Positions 7,203 to 16,900 of a stretch of 20,133 bases of DNA are shown in pieces. The translations under genes were made by a program, and so were the position numbers. The notes under the pieces were generated by a model. It was given only the letters and a program-made list of their open reading frames with translations, had not been told where the DNA came from and ran no database searches. Source of the DNA: Rhodoferax sp. UBA4127 (lineage in GTDB: Bacteria > Pseudomonadota > Gammaproteobacteria > Burkholderiales > Burkholderiaceae_C); contig DFWT01000138.1 of NCBI GenBank assembly GCA_002381045.1, positions 1 through 20,133 of the forward strand, read 5' to 3'. Each line of letters begins with the position of its first letter. Within the stretch, counting starts at the first letter, position 1.

Positions 7203-7631
7203 ATGAGCACTTCCTATTTGATCGCAATTGATGGCTCTGATCCGTCACTCAAGGCGGTTGACTATGTGATCCAGGAAACCGCCGACCGTGGCACACCCGC
7301 GCAGATTTACCTGGTCAATGTTCAACCCCCGTTACCCAATGATGTGACCCGGTTTATTGACAACAAAACTGTGGAAGACTTCCACCGCGAGGCGGGTGAT
7401 ACCGCCTTGGCAGCCGCAAAGGCAAAACTGATTCAGGCCAACTTGGCTTACACGGCCCACCTGCTGGTGGGTGACGCCGCCTCTGCCATCGTCAACTTTG
7501 CCACCGACAAGAACTGCGGCGTGATCGTCATGGGCGCGCATGGCTTCAGCCACATCATGGGTCTGTTCATGGGTTCGGTCACCGTCAAGGTCGTTCAACT
7601 TTCTACCGTACCAGTGCTCTTGATCAAGTAA
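7203..7631 (+). CDS. Universal stress protein (UspA family)
   Basis: This 142-aa single Usp domain has the conserved N-terminal strand with Asp10 (YLIAIDGSDPS). The ATP-binding motif G-x2-G-x9-G-S is complete at residues 111-125 (GAHGFSHIMGLFMGS), so it should be of the nucleotide-binding type. It lies 17 nt behind the YjbE-type terC gene and is likely co-expressed. Usp proteins are stress-induced dimers of mostly unknown target. Its last 8 nt overlap the 3' end of the convergent DUF4386 gene. Confidence 0.92.
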   Translation: MSTSYLIAIDGSDPSLKAVDYVIQETADRGTPAQIYLVNVQPPLPNDVTRFIDNKTVEDFHREAGDTALAAAKAKLIQANLAYTAHLLVGDAASAIVNFATDKNCGVIVMGAHGFSHIMGLFMGSVTVKVVQLSTVPVLLIK

Positions 7632-8373
7632 GTTTTTCTGTCGACGGGCCTGCAGACTGCAAGCCAACCCGCTGATTCCATTGCCTCACATCCACCCCCT
7701 TCACGATCAACCACAGGCAAAAAGACAGCTCGCCGACAAAGGCCGGCACCAACACAGCGGGGAAAATCAGCGATGCAAAGGCAGGTGCCAAAAGCGCAGC
7801 AAAACTGTTGGCCAGGTAGCTTAGCCCTGCCCCAAAAATCAAAACACCCAGGATCTTTGGAAAGTAGCCTGCCCTGTAAATCAGATAGCCACGAACCAGG
7901 CAGGCGAAGCCGAAGAAGATGAGACCGATGGCAAAACCGTAGCCATGGGCTTTGATGGCAAGCTGGGACAGTGCGTGTAATTGTTCTGGCGAAAAGGCCT
8001 TGAGGTAGCCGACCTTATCCAGCAGAAACAGCGGCACCATCAGGTTAAGTTTGTTAGCCACCAGAACAGCGGTTTGAATCAGGTTGACCCAGGTGGCCAA
8101 CAGGGCCAGGTTCTCGCTCACCGGCTTGAGCAACAGGTACATGACCAGAATCACCGGCAGGTCGCACACATGCATCAACAAGTCACCCACAAGGCCAGCC
8201 CGCCACAGGAATGGCGAGTTTGATATCGCCTGCGCCGTCGCTTCCGCATTGCCAGGCACCACGAGCGTGCCTCTGACGTACAACTCACCGAACATGCCCA
8301 GCAGGATGATGGCCAAGTACAGCACGCCGCCAATACGTGCGTAGCGCTGGGGTGAAAGTTCAAAAGAAGTCAT
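7624..8373 (-). CDS. DUF4386-type integral membrane protein
   Basis: The 249-aa protein starts MTSFELSPQRYARIGGVLYLAI and has about six hydrophobic segments. The RYARIGGVLYLAI start and the GNAEATAQAI loop followed by FLWRAGLVGDLLMHVCD resemble DUF4386 proteins, whose function is unknown. The start at 8373 is chosen because AGGA sits 9 nt upstream on the minus strand. The frame is open further upstream to 8457, but there it overlaps recD and encodes a Cys/Arg-rich stretch unlike the family. It lies 22 nt behind recD and may be read from the recCBD transcript, with no obvious link to DNA repair. The 3' end overlaps uspA convergently by 8 nt. Confidence 0.75.
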   Translation of the reverse strand: MTSFELSPQRYARIGGVLYLAIILLGMFGELYVRGTLVVPGNAEATAQAISNSPFLWRAGLVGDLLMHVCDLPVILVMYLLLKPVSENLALLATWVNLIQTAVLVANKLNLMVPLFLLDKVGYLKAFSPEQLHALSQLAIKAHGYGFAIGLIFFGFACLVRGYLIYRAGYFPKILGVLIFGAGLSYLANSFAALLAPAFASLIFPAVLVPAFVGELSFCLWLIVKGVDVRQWNQRVGLQSAGPSTEKLT

Positions 8374-8395
8374 TATGGTTTTCCTATACGACGCT

Positions 8396-10285
8396 TTACA
8401 CCATACCCAAACCACCGCTGCGCACCACCTGCTGCAGGACGGCCTGGCGCAGCACACCGCTTTGCGGCACCACCAGCGTTAGCTGGTTCTTGGCGCGGGT
8501 GATACCGGTGTACAGCAGCTCGCGGGTCAAAACCGGCGAGATGCGATCCGGCAATACCAGCGCCACATGCTCAAACTCGGAACCTTGCGACTTGTGCACG
8601 GTCATGGAAAACACGGTGTCCACCGCGTCCAGGCGGCTCGGCAACACCCAACGCACGCCCAACTGTCCGTCTGACGTGGTGTGTGTGAAGGCGACGCGCA
8701 AACCCTTGGCGGTTGGCAGGCACAGACCAATGTCACCGTTCATCAGGTTCAGGTTGTAGTCATTGCGCGTGACCATCACCGGCCGCCCAACGGCCCAGCC
8801 CTCTGTGGCCATGCCCAGCGCCTGGCCAATCAGCCGGTTGAGCGCGTGCACGCCCCAAGGGCCATCGCGCAACGCACACAGCACCTGAAAGCGCGCCAGC
8901 GCTTGCAACAAGGCTAGCGCTTGCGCGTCGCCGCAGGGCTGGACACCCAAACTTTGCAGCTGCTCCCGCCACAGGTGCCAGCCAGACTGCACCAAGGCCG
9001 CCAGCCGGGCGTCCCATGCTTGCTGTGGCTCCAAGCGGGTTACGCTGGTACTTGCGTCTGCTCGCCACGGTGGTGCATCCAACCACAGGTCGGCCACCGC
9101 CTGCCGATCCCCCGCATTCACCGCCGTGGCCCACTGACCTATGACGCTGTTAGACGCAAAGCGGTGGCTGTGGCGCAGCATCACGGTTTGCTGCGCCAAG
9201 ACCGACCCAGCGCCGCCCCAGGCGTTGACATCCTGGCCTGGGGTTGCGCGCAGCCAGTCCACCGTGTCCGCCGTGTAATTGCCCTGCGCTGCGCCCCCGC
9301 ACAGCTGCCCCATGACCGCACCGGCTTCGACCGAGGCTAACTGGTCTTTGTCACCCAACAGAATCAGAGTCGCGCTGATCGGCACAGCGGCCAACAAGCG
9401 GGCCATCAGTTCCAGGTCAATCATCGAGGCCTCGTCCACCACCACCAGATCGAGCGCCAACGCGGGCGCAGGCGTGGCTTGCACAGTGGAACGCACCTTC
9501 AGGAGCTTGTGCAGGGTGTGCGCTTGCATGGGGATGTGCGGCTGCATGGCCAATGGCAATTGCTGCACTGCCCGACCAATCGACTCACCCAGCCGTGCCG
9601 CTGCTTTGCCCGTGGGTGCCGCCAAGGCGATACGCAAAGGTTGCACGGCCTGAGACTGCAGCAACGCCAGCAAGCGCACCACGGTGGTGGTCTTGCCGGT
9701 GCCCGGACCGCCGGTGATCAGGGTGAAGCGCTTGCGCGCGGCCAAGGCACAAGCGACCTTTTGCCAATCGGGCGGGCCGCTGGTTTGTGCGTCCGGAGGA
9801 AACAACTGGTCCAGGTCATGCGCCAGCGTGGGTGCTACCGGGCAAGGCACATTCAGGCGCGCCAGGATGGAAGCACGAATGCTTTGTTCTGCCCGCCAAT
9901 TGCGGCGCAGGTAGAGGCGCAGGCCATCCAGCACCAAGGGGCTGGCATCTCCAACAATCCAAGGCAGGTTGCTCGCAATGGATGCCAAATCGTCTGGAAT
10001 AACACTTTGCAAGCGCGAATCCCAACCGAGAATTTGAACGCCCTGCTCGCTCAGCTGCGCCAGGTCAAGGCAGGCGTGGCCACGACCAAACTGATGGCTG
10101 ACAAGTGCAGCCAGCCAAGCATGTCGTGGGTCAGGGCTGGGCTGTGCATTTTGGAGGTAGCGTGCAAAGGCCAGGTCGAGGGCGGTCAGGGGCAAGTCAC
10201 CATCCGCGCGCGGCAGATCACTCGGGTTCACAGGGTCGTCGGCGATGACGCTGGAAACCGACGTGGTCTGCGAGGATGGGGTCAT
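8396..10285 (-). CDS. recD: Exodeoxyribonuclease V, alpha subunit (RecD helicase)
   Basis: The 629-aa product is the 5'-3' SF1 helicase motor of RecBCD. Visible motifs: Walker A GGPGTGKTT (192-200), Ia APTGKAAARL (223-232), Walker B VVDEAS (282-287), motif III GDKDQLASVEAG (311-322), motif V TVHKSQGSE (562-570) and motif VI YTGITRAKNQL (592-602). The first 150 residues correspond to the RecB-contacting N-terminal domain. Its ATG shares bases with the recB stop (ATGA, 10282-10285), which fixes the start. The length is close to E. coli RecD (608 aa). All helicase residues that I can check are present. Confidence 0.97.
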   Translation of the reverse strand: MTPSSQTTSVSSVIADDPVNPSDLPRADGDLPLTALDLAFARYLQNAQPSPDPRHAWLAALVSHQFGRGHACLDLAQLSEQGVQILGWDSRLQSVIPDDLASIASNLPWIVGDASPLVLDGLRLYLRRNWRAEQSIRASILARLNVPCPVAPTLAHDLDQLFPPDAQTSGPPDWQKVACALAARKRFTLITGGPGTGKTTTVVRLLALLQSQAVQPLRIALAAPTGKAAARLGESIGRAVQQLPLAMQPHIPMQAHTLHKLLKVRSTVQATPAPALALDLVVVDEASMIDLELMARLLAAVPISATLILLGDKDQLASVEAGAVMGQLCGGAAQGNYTADTVDWLRATPGQDVNAWGGAGSVLAQQTVMLRHSHRFASNSVIGQWATAVNAGDRQAVADLWLDAPPWRADASTSVTRLEPQQAWDARLAALVQSGWHLWREQLQSLGVQPCGDAQALALLQALARFQVLCALRDGPWGVHALNRLIGQALGMATEGWAVGRPVMVTRNDYNLNLMNGDIGLCLPTAKGLRVAFTHTTSDGQLGVRWVLPSRLDAVDTVFSMTVHKSQGSEFEHVALVLPDRISPVLTRELLYTGITRAKNQLTLVVPQSGVLRQAVLQQVVRSGGLGMV

Positions 10286-13200
10286 GGCGCCAACTCCCTC
10301 AAACCCTTGCCGGTGAAGGCCGCGTCCAGCGACTCTATCAAATCGCGCGACGGGCGCAAGTGCAGCAAGCCACTGCCAGGCTGATCCACACCGCGCAAAA
10401 ACAGGTAGAGCGCACCACCGATGTGCTGGTCAAAGTTGTAGTCGGTCAGGCGCGATTTCAGCAACCGATGCAAGGCCAGCACGTACAGCACCGCTTGCAC
10501 GTCGTAACGGTGCGCCAGTATGGCCTGCTGCAGTTGCTTCGGAGCGTAACCCGGCAGGCGGTTGGACTTGTAATCCAGCACGTAGTAGCGGCCCTCATGG
10601 CGCAGCACCAGGTCGATGAAGCCAGTCAACATGCCTTCAAGTTGGCGTTGCTCAAGCGCCACGCGCGCATGGGTGGGCCAGACGTGGCCGGTGATCAATG
10701 CATCCAGCTGCTGGCTGCCCAGACGCTGCACAGGCAATGAGAAACCCATCTCGGGCCACATGTCACAAGATTCAATCGCTCCTAAGGTAATAGCTTCTTG
10801 CGCTTTATTTTTAGGGGCTAGAGGCATATTTGTTGTAAGGATGGCAGTCACCCACTCATTCAGCATGTCGGTGTGCTCCGGCAGCAGATTCAGGCGCACT
10901 GATTGGCGCGCCAGCAGCGCTATCCAGTCAGCGGCATAGGGTGATTCGCTGGGTGATTCGCTGGATGATTTGCCGGTGGTGGCCGCAGGCCAACCACGCT
11001 GCGCTTGCCACTCCAGCAGATCGTGCAAGAGCGTGCCATAGCGGCTGCCGGCCGGGAAGGCATTGAGGGCGGGCCCGGTACTGAGCAGGTCTGAGAAAAG
11101 CGTTCCATCAACCACACCTGTTTCAGGGTGTGTGCCATCCTGGTTCAGATCAAACTGGGCATCCAACTGCGCGTCTTGCCACTGCTCGTCGCGCTCGCTG
11201 GGCAGCGTGGGTGAGCGACGGTCTTCATCAACGATGGCACTTGCCTGGCCATGTGCCAGGTCACGCGTTAAGGTGCTGAAACTGGCACTCCACCAATGCG
11301 CCGACAACAGACGCTGCGGAACTCTGGCCGGCTTGTGGATCGATGCGCTTTGGGCTGGCAGGTACACCGCAATCGTCAGCTCGGGCGCAGTTTCAATCGC
11401 GATGTGTTCACCCGCCCAATTCTGCAAACACGCCCACAGATCACCCGCAGTGCTGCGCCCAAGCAAAACCGACAAAGCACTTTTTGCAGTCGGTGTCTTG
11501 CCATCGACATCGCCCTTGACCTGGGCCACGCCCAGCCACAGCGCTTGTTTGGCGCGGGTCAGCGCCACGTAGAGCAAGCGAATGTCTTCGCTCAAGCGCT
11601 CGGTATCAGGGCGATCACTGTCTTTTTTTTCTTCCTTGAAATTTGAGATAAAGGGCAGAAACACCAACGGGTATTCCAGCCCTTTGGACTTGTGCAGCGT
11701 GACCACTTGCACCAAGTTGGCGTCGCTCTCCAGGCGCAGTTGGGCGACGTCGCCACTGGTTTGCGGGTTGCGCAACTGGTCTTCCAGGTAACGGATCAAG
11801 GCGCCCTCGCCTTGCAGTTGCTGGCTGGCGGTTTGTAGCAGTTCGCCCAGGTGCAACAGGTTGGTCAGACTTCGCTCGCCTTGCGCCGGGTTATGCAACA
11901 AACGCTCGGCCAGGCCCTGGTCATGCAGCAGCCGGGTCAGCATGGGCAAAAAGCCCTGCACGCGCCAGATGCGCTGCCATTGCATGAACTGCTCCACCAC
12001 CGCGTCCCAGGCCACTTCATCTGCAAACAGCGCGTCCAGCACCTGTGGTGCCAGCGCCCAGGTGCGGGTGGCCAAGGCAGCACGCAACAGGCGCTTGTTG
12101 CCAGGGTTTTGCACCGCCCGCAACAGGCGCCAAAGATCATGGGCTTCCAGGCTGGCAAACACGCTGTTGCGCTCGGACAAATACACGCTGCGCACACCAC
12201 GGGCGGACAAGGCATCGCGTATGGCCGCGGCCTCGCGCCAGTCCCGCACCAGCACCGCCATGTCGCCGCTGGGGGCAGCACCGCTTTGCAGAAGTTTGAC
12301 CATGTGGGTGGCAAACACGGCAGCCATGTCAGCCAAAAACACTGGCTTGCGCGGCGGCTTGGCATAAGGCCGATGCCACACCGTCATGGCCGCCTGGGTT
12401 TGCCCCTGGCTCTGCAGCGGCAGCACCTCGGCATTACAAGCTTCAACCGGCGCATAGGGTACGCTGCCAAACGGCGCAACGGCGCTCCCAAACACCCGGT
12501 TCACCACAGCCACCACACCGGCGGTCGACCTGAAATTGCCTGGCAGTGTGTAGATACCTTGTACCTGCGCACGGGCCTGCAGGTAGGTGGCCAGATCGGC
12601 GCCGCGAAAGCTGTAGATAGCCTGCTTGGGGTCGCCAATCAGGATCAGGCCAAGGGCTTGTCCAGGGACTTGCGCTTGGCTATCTGCATCAGCAGTTGTC
12701 ACCTCAGTGAATGAAGAAACAGGGCTGTAGCCCATGTCTTGATTTCGTTGGCAGCTATAAATTTTGCTGAGACTGCCAAACTGCCAGGGGTCAGTATCCT
12801 GAAACTCATCGACCAACGCCACCGGAAACTGGGCACGAATCGCGGCTGCCAAACGACCATCTGGCGCCTGCAGTGCGTGGTACAGGTTTTGCAGCAAATC
12901 GGCAAAGTCAAATTGCGCCGATTGGGCCTTGGCACGTTGGTAGTTTCGTGCCACCTCAGTTGCTGCGTGGGCCAGCAGCGCTGTGGCCACGTCGGGCTGG
13001 TTTAGCAGATGTCTTTGTAGGATTTCGAGTTGATCAAACGCTGGCCATTGGCGTGCCGTGGCCCATCCTTTGGCAACGAGAGTGGTGGTCGTGAAGCGCT
13101 CTAACGTCACTGGGTCAATCTCTGCGCCTTGAGCCCAGTCGGCCATCTGCGCCAGCCAGCCCGCGAGCCAGTCGGGACGGTAATTCTTCAAAGTCTTGGC

Positions 13201-13989
13201 AGCGGTCACATCCCCAATGGCTTGAGTGACCTGTGTCGTCCAAGCCGCACGTGCAGGCGCCTCCAACGTGTCACGCTGCCGCTGCCACGTGGACCAATGT
13301 GCCAGCAAGGCGTCGGGTGATGCCAGCGGCGACGCGGCTGGCATAGGCGCGCGCTCAGAACTGCGCCACAGGTCCTTAAGCCTTTTCAGCAACTCCTGCG
13401 GCGTGTGACCTACGCCCTTAAGTGCGCTGAGCGCCTGCGCTTCCAGCGCGTAGAACCAGCGGCGCCAATAGTCTTGCGTGGCTACCAGCTTGAGGTGATC
13501 GGTGTCTTCGACCACCCTTTGATCAAACAAACTGGCGCTGTCAAACGCATGGGTTTTGAGCATGCGGCTGCTCCAGCCGTGGATGGTGAAAATGGCCGCG
13601 TCGTCCATCCACTGCGCGGCCACATCCAGGCGGTAAGCGCAAGTCGGCCACAGCGCGGGTGCGATTTGCCCGCGCAGGGTTTGCAAGAAGGCATCGGCTT
13701 TGCTCGCATCACCGGTCTGGAAAAACCGCGCCGCTTGTGCCAGTCGTGCACGAATGCGTTCACGCAACTCCGCCGTCGCAGCTTCGGTGAAGGTCATCAC
13801 AAGAATTTGCGGCGGGTACAGGCCGGCCTTGAGCTGGTCAGAGCCCGGCGTATGTCCCAGTACCAATCGCAAGTAGAGCGCGGCCAGCGTCCAAGTCTTG
13901 CCGGTGCCGGCAGAAGCCTCAATCAGCTGTAGGCCACTGAGGGGTAGCGTGAGGGGATCTAGTGTTTGACTGGTCTGGCTAGGGCTCAT
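10282..13989 (-). CDS. recB: Exodeoxyribonuclease V, beta subunit (RecB helicase-nuclease)
   Basis: The 1235-aa product is the 3'-5' helicase and the only nuclease of RecBCD. Motifs: Walker A EASAGTGKTWT (24-34), motif Ia MTFTEAATAELRERI, motif II DEFQDTDP (394-401), motif III IGDPKQAIYSFRG (451-463), motif V TLHKSKGLEYPLVFLP and motif VI LLYVALTRAK. The C-terminal nuclease domain shows GFID (D1126) and DYKSN (D1139, K1141), matching the catalytic Asp/Asp/Lys of E. coli RecB. The start at 13989 is chosen because its ATG overlaps the recC stop (ATGA); an upstream in-frame start would lie inside recC. Two segments are odd: about 35 extra residues between motifs II and III (410-445), and residues 1052-1075 before the nuclease core. 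Both contain copies of the dispersed repeat translated in frame. Confidence 0.97.
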   Translation of the reverse strand: MSPSQTSQTLDPLTLPLSGLQLIEASAGTGKTWTLAALYLRLVLGHTPGSDQLKAGLYPPQILVMTFTEAATAELRERIRARLAQAARFFQTGDASKADAFLQTLRGQIAPALWPTCAYRLDVAAQWMDDAAIFTIHGWSSRMLKTHAFDSASLFDQRVVEDTDHLKLVATQDYWRRWFYALEAQALSALKGVGHTPQELLKRLKDLWRSSERAPMPAASPLASPDALLAHWSTWQRQRDTLEAPARAAWTTQVTQAIGDVTAAKTLKNYRPDWLAGWLAQMADWAQGAEIDPVTLERFTTTTLVAKGWATARQWPAFDQLEILQRHLLNQPDVATALLAHAATEVARNYQRAKAQSAQFDFADLLQNLYHALQAPDGRLAAAIRAQFPVALVDEFQDTDPWQFGSLSKIYSCQRNQDMGYSPVSSFTEVTTADADSQAQVPGQALGLILIGDPKQAIYSFRGADLATYLQARAQVQGIYTLPGNFRSTAGVVAVVNRVFGSAVAPFGSVPYAPVEACNAEVLPLQSQGQTQAAMTVWHRPYAKPPRKPVFLADMAAVFATHMVKLLQSGAAPSGDMAVLVRDWREAAAIRDALSARGVRSVYLSERNSVFASLEAHDLWRLLRAVQNPGNKRLLRAALATRTWALAPQVLDALFADEVAWDAVVEQFMQWQRIWRVQGFLPMLTRLLHDQGLAERLLHNPAQGERSLTNLLHLGELLQTASQQLQGEGALIRYLEDQLRNPQTSGDVAQLRLESDANLVQVVTLHKSKGLEYPLVFLPFISNFKEEKKDSDRPDTERLSEDIRLLYVALTRAKQALWLGVAQVKGDVDGKTPTAKSALSVLLGRSTAGDLWACLQNWAGEHIAIETAPELTIAVYLPAQSASIHKPARVPQRLLSAHWWSASFSTLTRDLAHGQASAIVDEDRRSPTLPSERDEQWQDAQLDAQFDLNQDGTHPETGVVDGTLFSDLLSTGPALNAFPAGSRYGTLLHDLLEWQAQRGWPAATTGKSSSESPSESPYAADWIALLARQSVRLNLLPEHTDMLNEWVTAILTTNMPLAPKNKAQEAITLGAIESCDMWPEMGFSLPVQRLGSQQLDALITGHVWPTHARVALEQRQLEGMLTGFIDLVLRHEGRYYVLDYKSNRLPGYAPKQLQQAILAHRYDVQAVLYVLALHRLLKSRLTDYNFDQHIGGALYLFLRGVDQPGSGLLHLRPSRDLIESLDAAFTGKGLRELAP
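10784..10832 (-). repeat. Dispersed repeat copy A, inside recB
   Basis: Read on the minus strand, this copy has GCCTCTAGCC, then an A/T-rich middle, then GCGC and AGCTATT. It aligns base by base with copies B, C and D. It is translated in frame as about residues 1053-1069 of RecB (NMPLAPKNKAQEAIT), in a linker before the nuclease core. The local base composition is clearly more AT-rich than flanking recB. The pattern resembles short repeats that I recall from Comamonadaceae genomes, but I could not search for it. Confidence 0.6.
12719..12766 (+). repeat. Dispersed repeat copy C, inside recB (opposite orientation)
   Basis: On the plus strand this copy reads GGGCTGTAGCCC (12722-12733), an AT-rich middle, then GGCAGCTATAAATTTTG. 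It aligns with copy B on the same strand with one base deleted. Since recB is on the minus strand, the copy lies antisense compared with A and D, yet it still reads through without a stop (about RecB residues 408-424, including YSCQRNQDMGY). It makes up part of the extra segment between helicase motifs II and III. Confidence 0.55.
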
Positions 13990-16900
13990 GGCTGCACCTC
14001 GGGTACAGGCATCACGGCAGCCAGCAAATCGCCATACAGCTCGTCGGCCCAATGCGGCAAGCCTTCCCTTGGATCGCCCGTGGAATCGCCAACCAGATCG
14101 TCGTAGCTTTCGAAGGCGCGTTGCAGATAAGCTGATTCAGCGCGCTCGCCGCCGAACTGGCCACCTTCGAAAGTTTTTTGTGCTTCTTCGTGCGGGTCTT
14201 TGCCGGGCTTGTCTGTGGCCTCCTGTGCCCTATTGCGCTGCTCAGCCACAAGGTAAGTCCAGGCCGTTTTGCAGGCCACTGGCAGTGGCTTCGCCCAGGC
14301 TTGCGCATAGGCCCGCAGTAGCCTGTTCAATATCGCCCGTGCCTTGCCTGAATCGATTGGGGGAAGCTGCGCCTCACCATCCACACCAAGCAACACACTG
14401 GTCAGATTCAAGCCACTGGCGCTGGCCGCCAAGTGGTTCACCCACAAGCGCATCAGTACATGGCCACGTGGCATTGGGGTCTTGCCACCCTCCAGCACCG
14501 CGCCGGGTCGGGCTTCAAGTTGCAAACACGGTGCACCGGGCAAGTGTGTGCCGTTCGACATCGTACGCAGCCCGCTTAAAGTGCCGGTGAGCGTCATGGC
14601 GTTGTCAAGTTGCAGGTCAATCGCCTGCGCTGGCAAGGTCTCAGGATGCCCCTGCCACCAGACTTCCTGTTTGGCGCGCACCTGCTGCGCCTTCTCTGCC
14701 AGTGCATTTAGCGCCAACTCACCAAAGCCAGCCAGCGGAAACTGGCCACTGGCACGCAGTTTGATGGCGGCTTGCGCTGTGTCTCTGGCCTGCAGCATCG
14801 CGGCGCCGGCCTGGTGTGCCTGCAAGGCCTTCAATGCGAAGGGCTCGTCGGTCTGCTCCAACTCGTCCAGGCTGTCAAATTCCACCTGCAAGCGGTTGCG
14901 GAAAAACACCTCGACAGGCTGGCGCAGCAGGCGCTGCAAGTCTGCCAACGTTAGATTTTTCGGCGCGTTATTGGAGGCGATCTCTGATTGACCGGCTGCT
15001 TCACTATTTGTAGTTGCTAGCGCAGTATCTACCTTGGCTAGAAGCCCAATTCGTTCCCAATCCGTGTCATAGGTCTCAAACCCGGACCCGGCATCGAAGT
15101 ACGCTGGAGAGAACGCCTGCAAGGGCTGCGCTTGTGGCTTGCGTTCTGGTGCCCAACAGGCGTTGACATGGTCCAGCAACTGCGCAACCAGCACCGACGG
15201 CGGGCGGGCGCTGTTGTCGCTGGCACTGTGGCCTTGCCAGCTGACATACAGCCGTTGGCGCGCCGACAGCAGGGCTTCCAGAAACAGATAGCGGTCATCT
15301 TCGCGGCGCGAGCGGTCTCCTGCGCGCCAGGTCTGAGCCATCAAATCGAAATCACGCGGTGCTTGGACACGCGGGTAATCGCCATCGTTCATGCCAAGCA
15401 ATGCAATCACTTTGAAGGGAATGGAGCGCATTGGCATCAAGGTACCAAACTGCACACCACCACCAAAGAAACGCTGCTGCAAACCGGCGTCCTGAATCTG
15501 CGACAGCCAGTGTTCGCGCACGACCTCCAGCGGCAGCGCAGTGTCCAGGCTGGCTTCCTCACAGGCCCACAGCCAGTCATCCAGCGGGCTCAACAGATTG
15601 GCAATGGCGCGCTCATCCGCGTCGTCAGCCGGCGTAAAAAAGCGCGCCACCAATGTACGCAAAGTGACTCCCCACTGGGCCGGTGTTTGGTCTTGCTGCA
15701 TCGTGATCAGAGTCGACTCAACTGCGGCCAGCCAGTCCAGTAAACCGGCCAGCACTGGTGCATCCAAACCGCTGAGCGCCGGTTGCGCCAGGGCGCCTTG
15801 CCACAGGTCTTGTTCGGCATCGGCACCGAGCGCATAGCCCAGCAGCAAGCGGCGCAGGCCGAAGGCCCAGCTGTTTTGGTCCAGGTCGGGTGTGCCCTCA
15901 ATCAAACCCCAGTGCATTCGGTGCGCCGCATCCAGCCCCCAACGTACACCCGCCGCCGTGACCCAAGTCTGCAATTGCTGCACGTCGGACTCTGTGAGTT
16001 TGAAGCGCGCGCGCACCGCAGCCACTTCAAACAGGCTCAGCCAATCGGCCAGTGACAGGCGCGAGGTCGGCAGGTTCAGCAAAGATTCCAGCGCCTGTAC
16101 CAGCGGGCTTTGACGCTCTGTGGTGTCAGCCACCGAGAACGGCACAAAACGTGACTCACCCGGCCGAAAGCGGCCAAACACGGCGTGGATATGCGGGGCA
16201 AAGGAGGCCATATCGGGCACCATCACCATCACCTCGCGCGGCTGCAACTCGGCGTCCGCATCGAACCAGGCCAGCATGCGGTCGTGCAGCACCTCCAGCT
16301 CACGCTGGGCGCTGTGGGCGGTGACAAAACTGATCGATCCATCGTCTGCTTGCAACACGGGTACAGATGGTGGCGGCGTGAGGTTCAGCATGGCCGATTG
16401 CAACTGCGCCAGTTGACTGGGCAGGGTCGCGCCCTCACCCGCCGCCGGATCCACAAACACATCCACCCGGCGCCACTGGGCGCGGTAGCGCTCGGGCGCA
16501 TCAAAACCATCGAGCAGGTGCAGGTAGTCGCGCCCCTGCTTGCCCCAGGAAGCCAGCAGCGGGTGTGCAACTACCGGCAGGATCAAATCGCCCACTGGCA
16601 CCGGTTTGGCGGGCTGACGCCGACGCACCTGTTGGCGCAGCTGCGCATGCCCTTCCACCAAATCGCCCCAGTAGTACTGACACGGGTTTTGCACCAGCAT
16701 CAGCACCTGGCAGTGCTGCCCCAGGCCAGCCAGCGCCTGCACCGTTTGCATCGGCAAGGACGAGATGCCAAACACGACGAGCCGCCTGGGCAGGCCACGC
16801 AGCACGTCAGGTAGCGGTGCATTCAGCGCCGACATGAAGCGCGCATGGACGCTGGAACGTGAAGCGTCGGCCAATGCCTCACCCACGTCGCTGCGAATGT

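Noticed and set aside
7463..7470. Chi-like octamer GCTGGTGG, also near 1058, 1268 and 8468 on the other strand
   Set aside because: The E. coli Chi sequence is not known to be Chi in this lineage, and a few copies in 20 kb of GC-rich DNA are expected by chance.
8373..8457. Longer N-terminus of the DUF4386 protein
   Set aside because: The extra residues are Cys/Arg-rich, overlap recD, and the internal Met at 8373 has a good SD and family-like start.
9479..10384. Long plus-strand open frames across recD, recB and recC
   Set aside because: They are frame shadows in GC-rich DNA, with Gln/His/Arg-rich translations and no family features, opposite well-supported rec genes.
13990..14052. Longer N-terminus of RecB
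   Set aside because: It would lie inside recC; the ATGA overlap at 13986-13989 and the family alignment support 13989.
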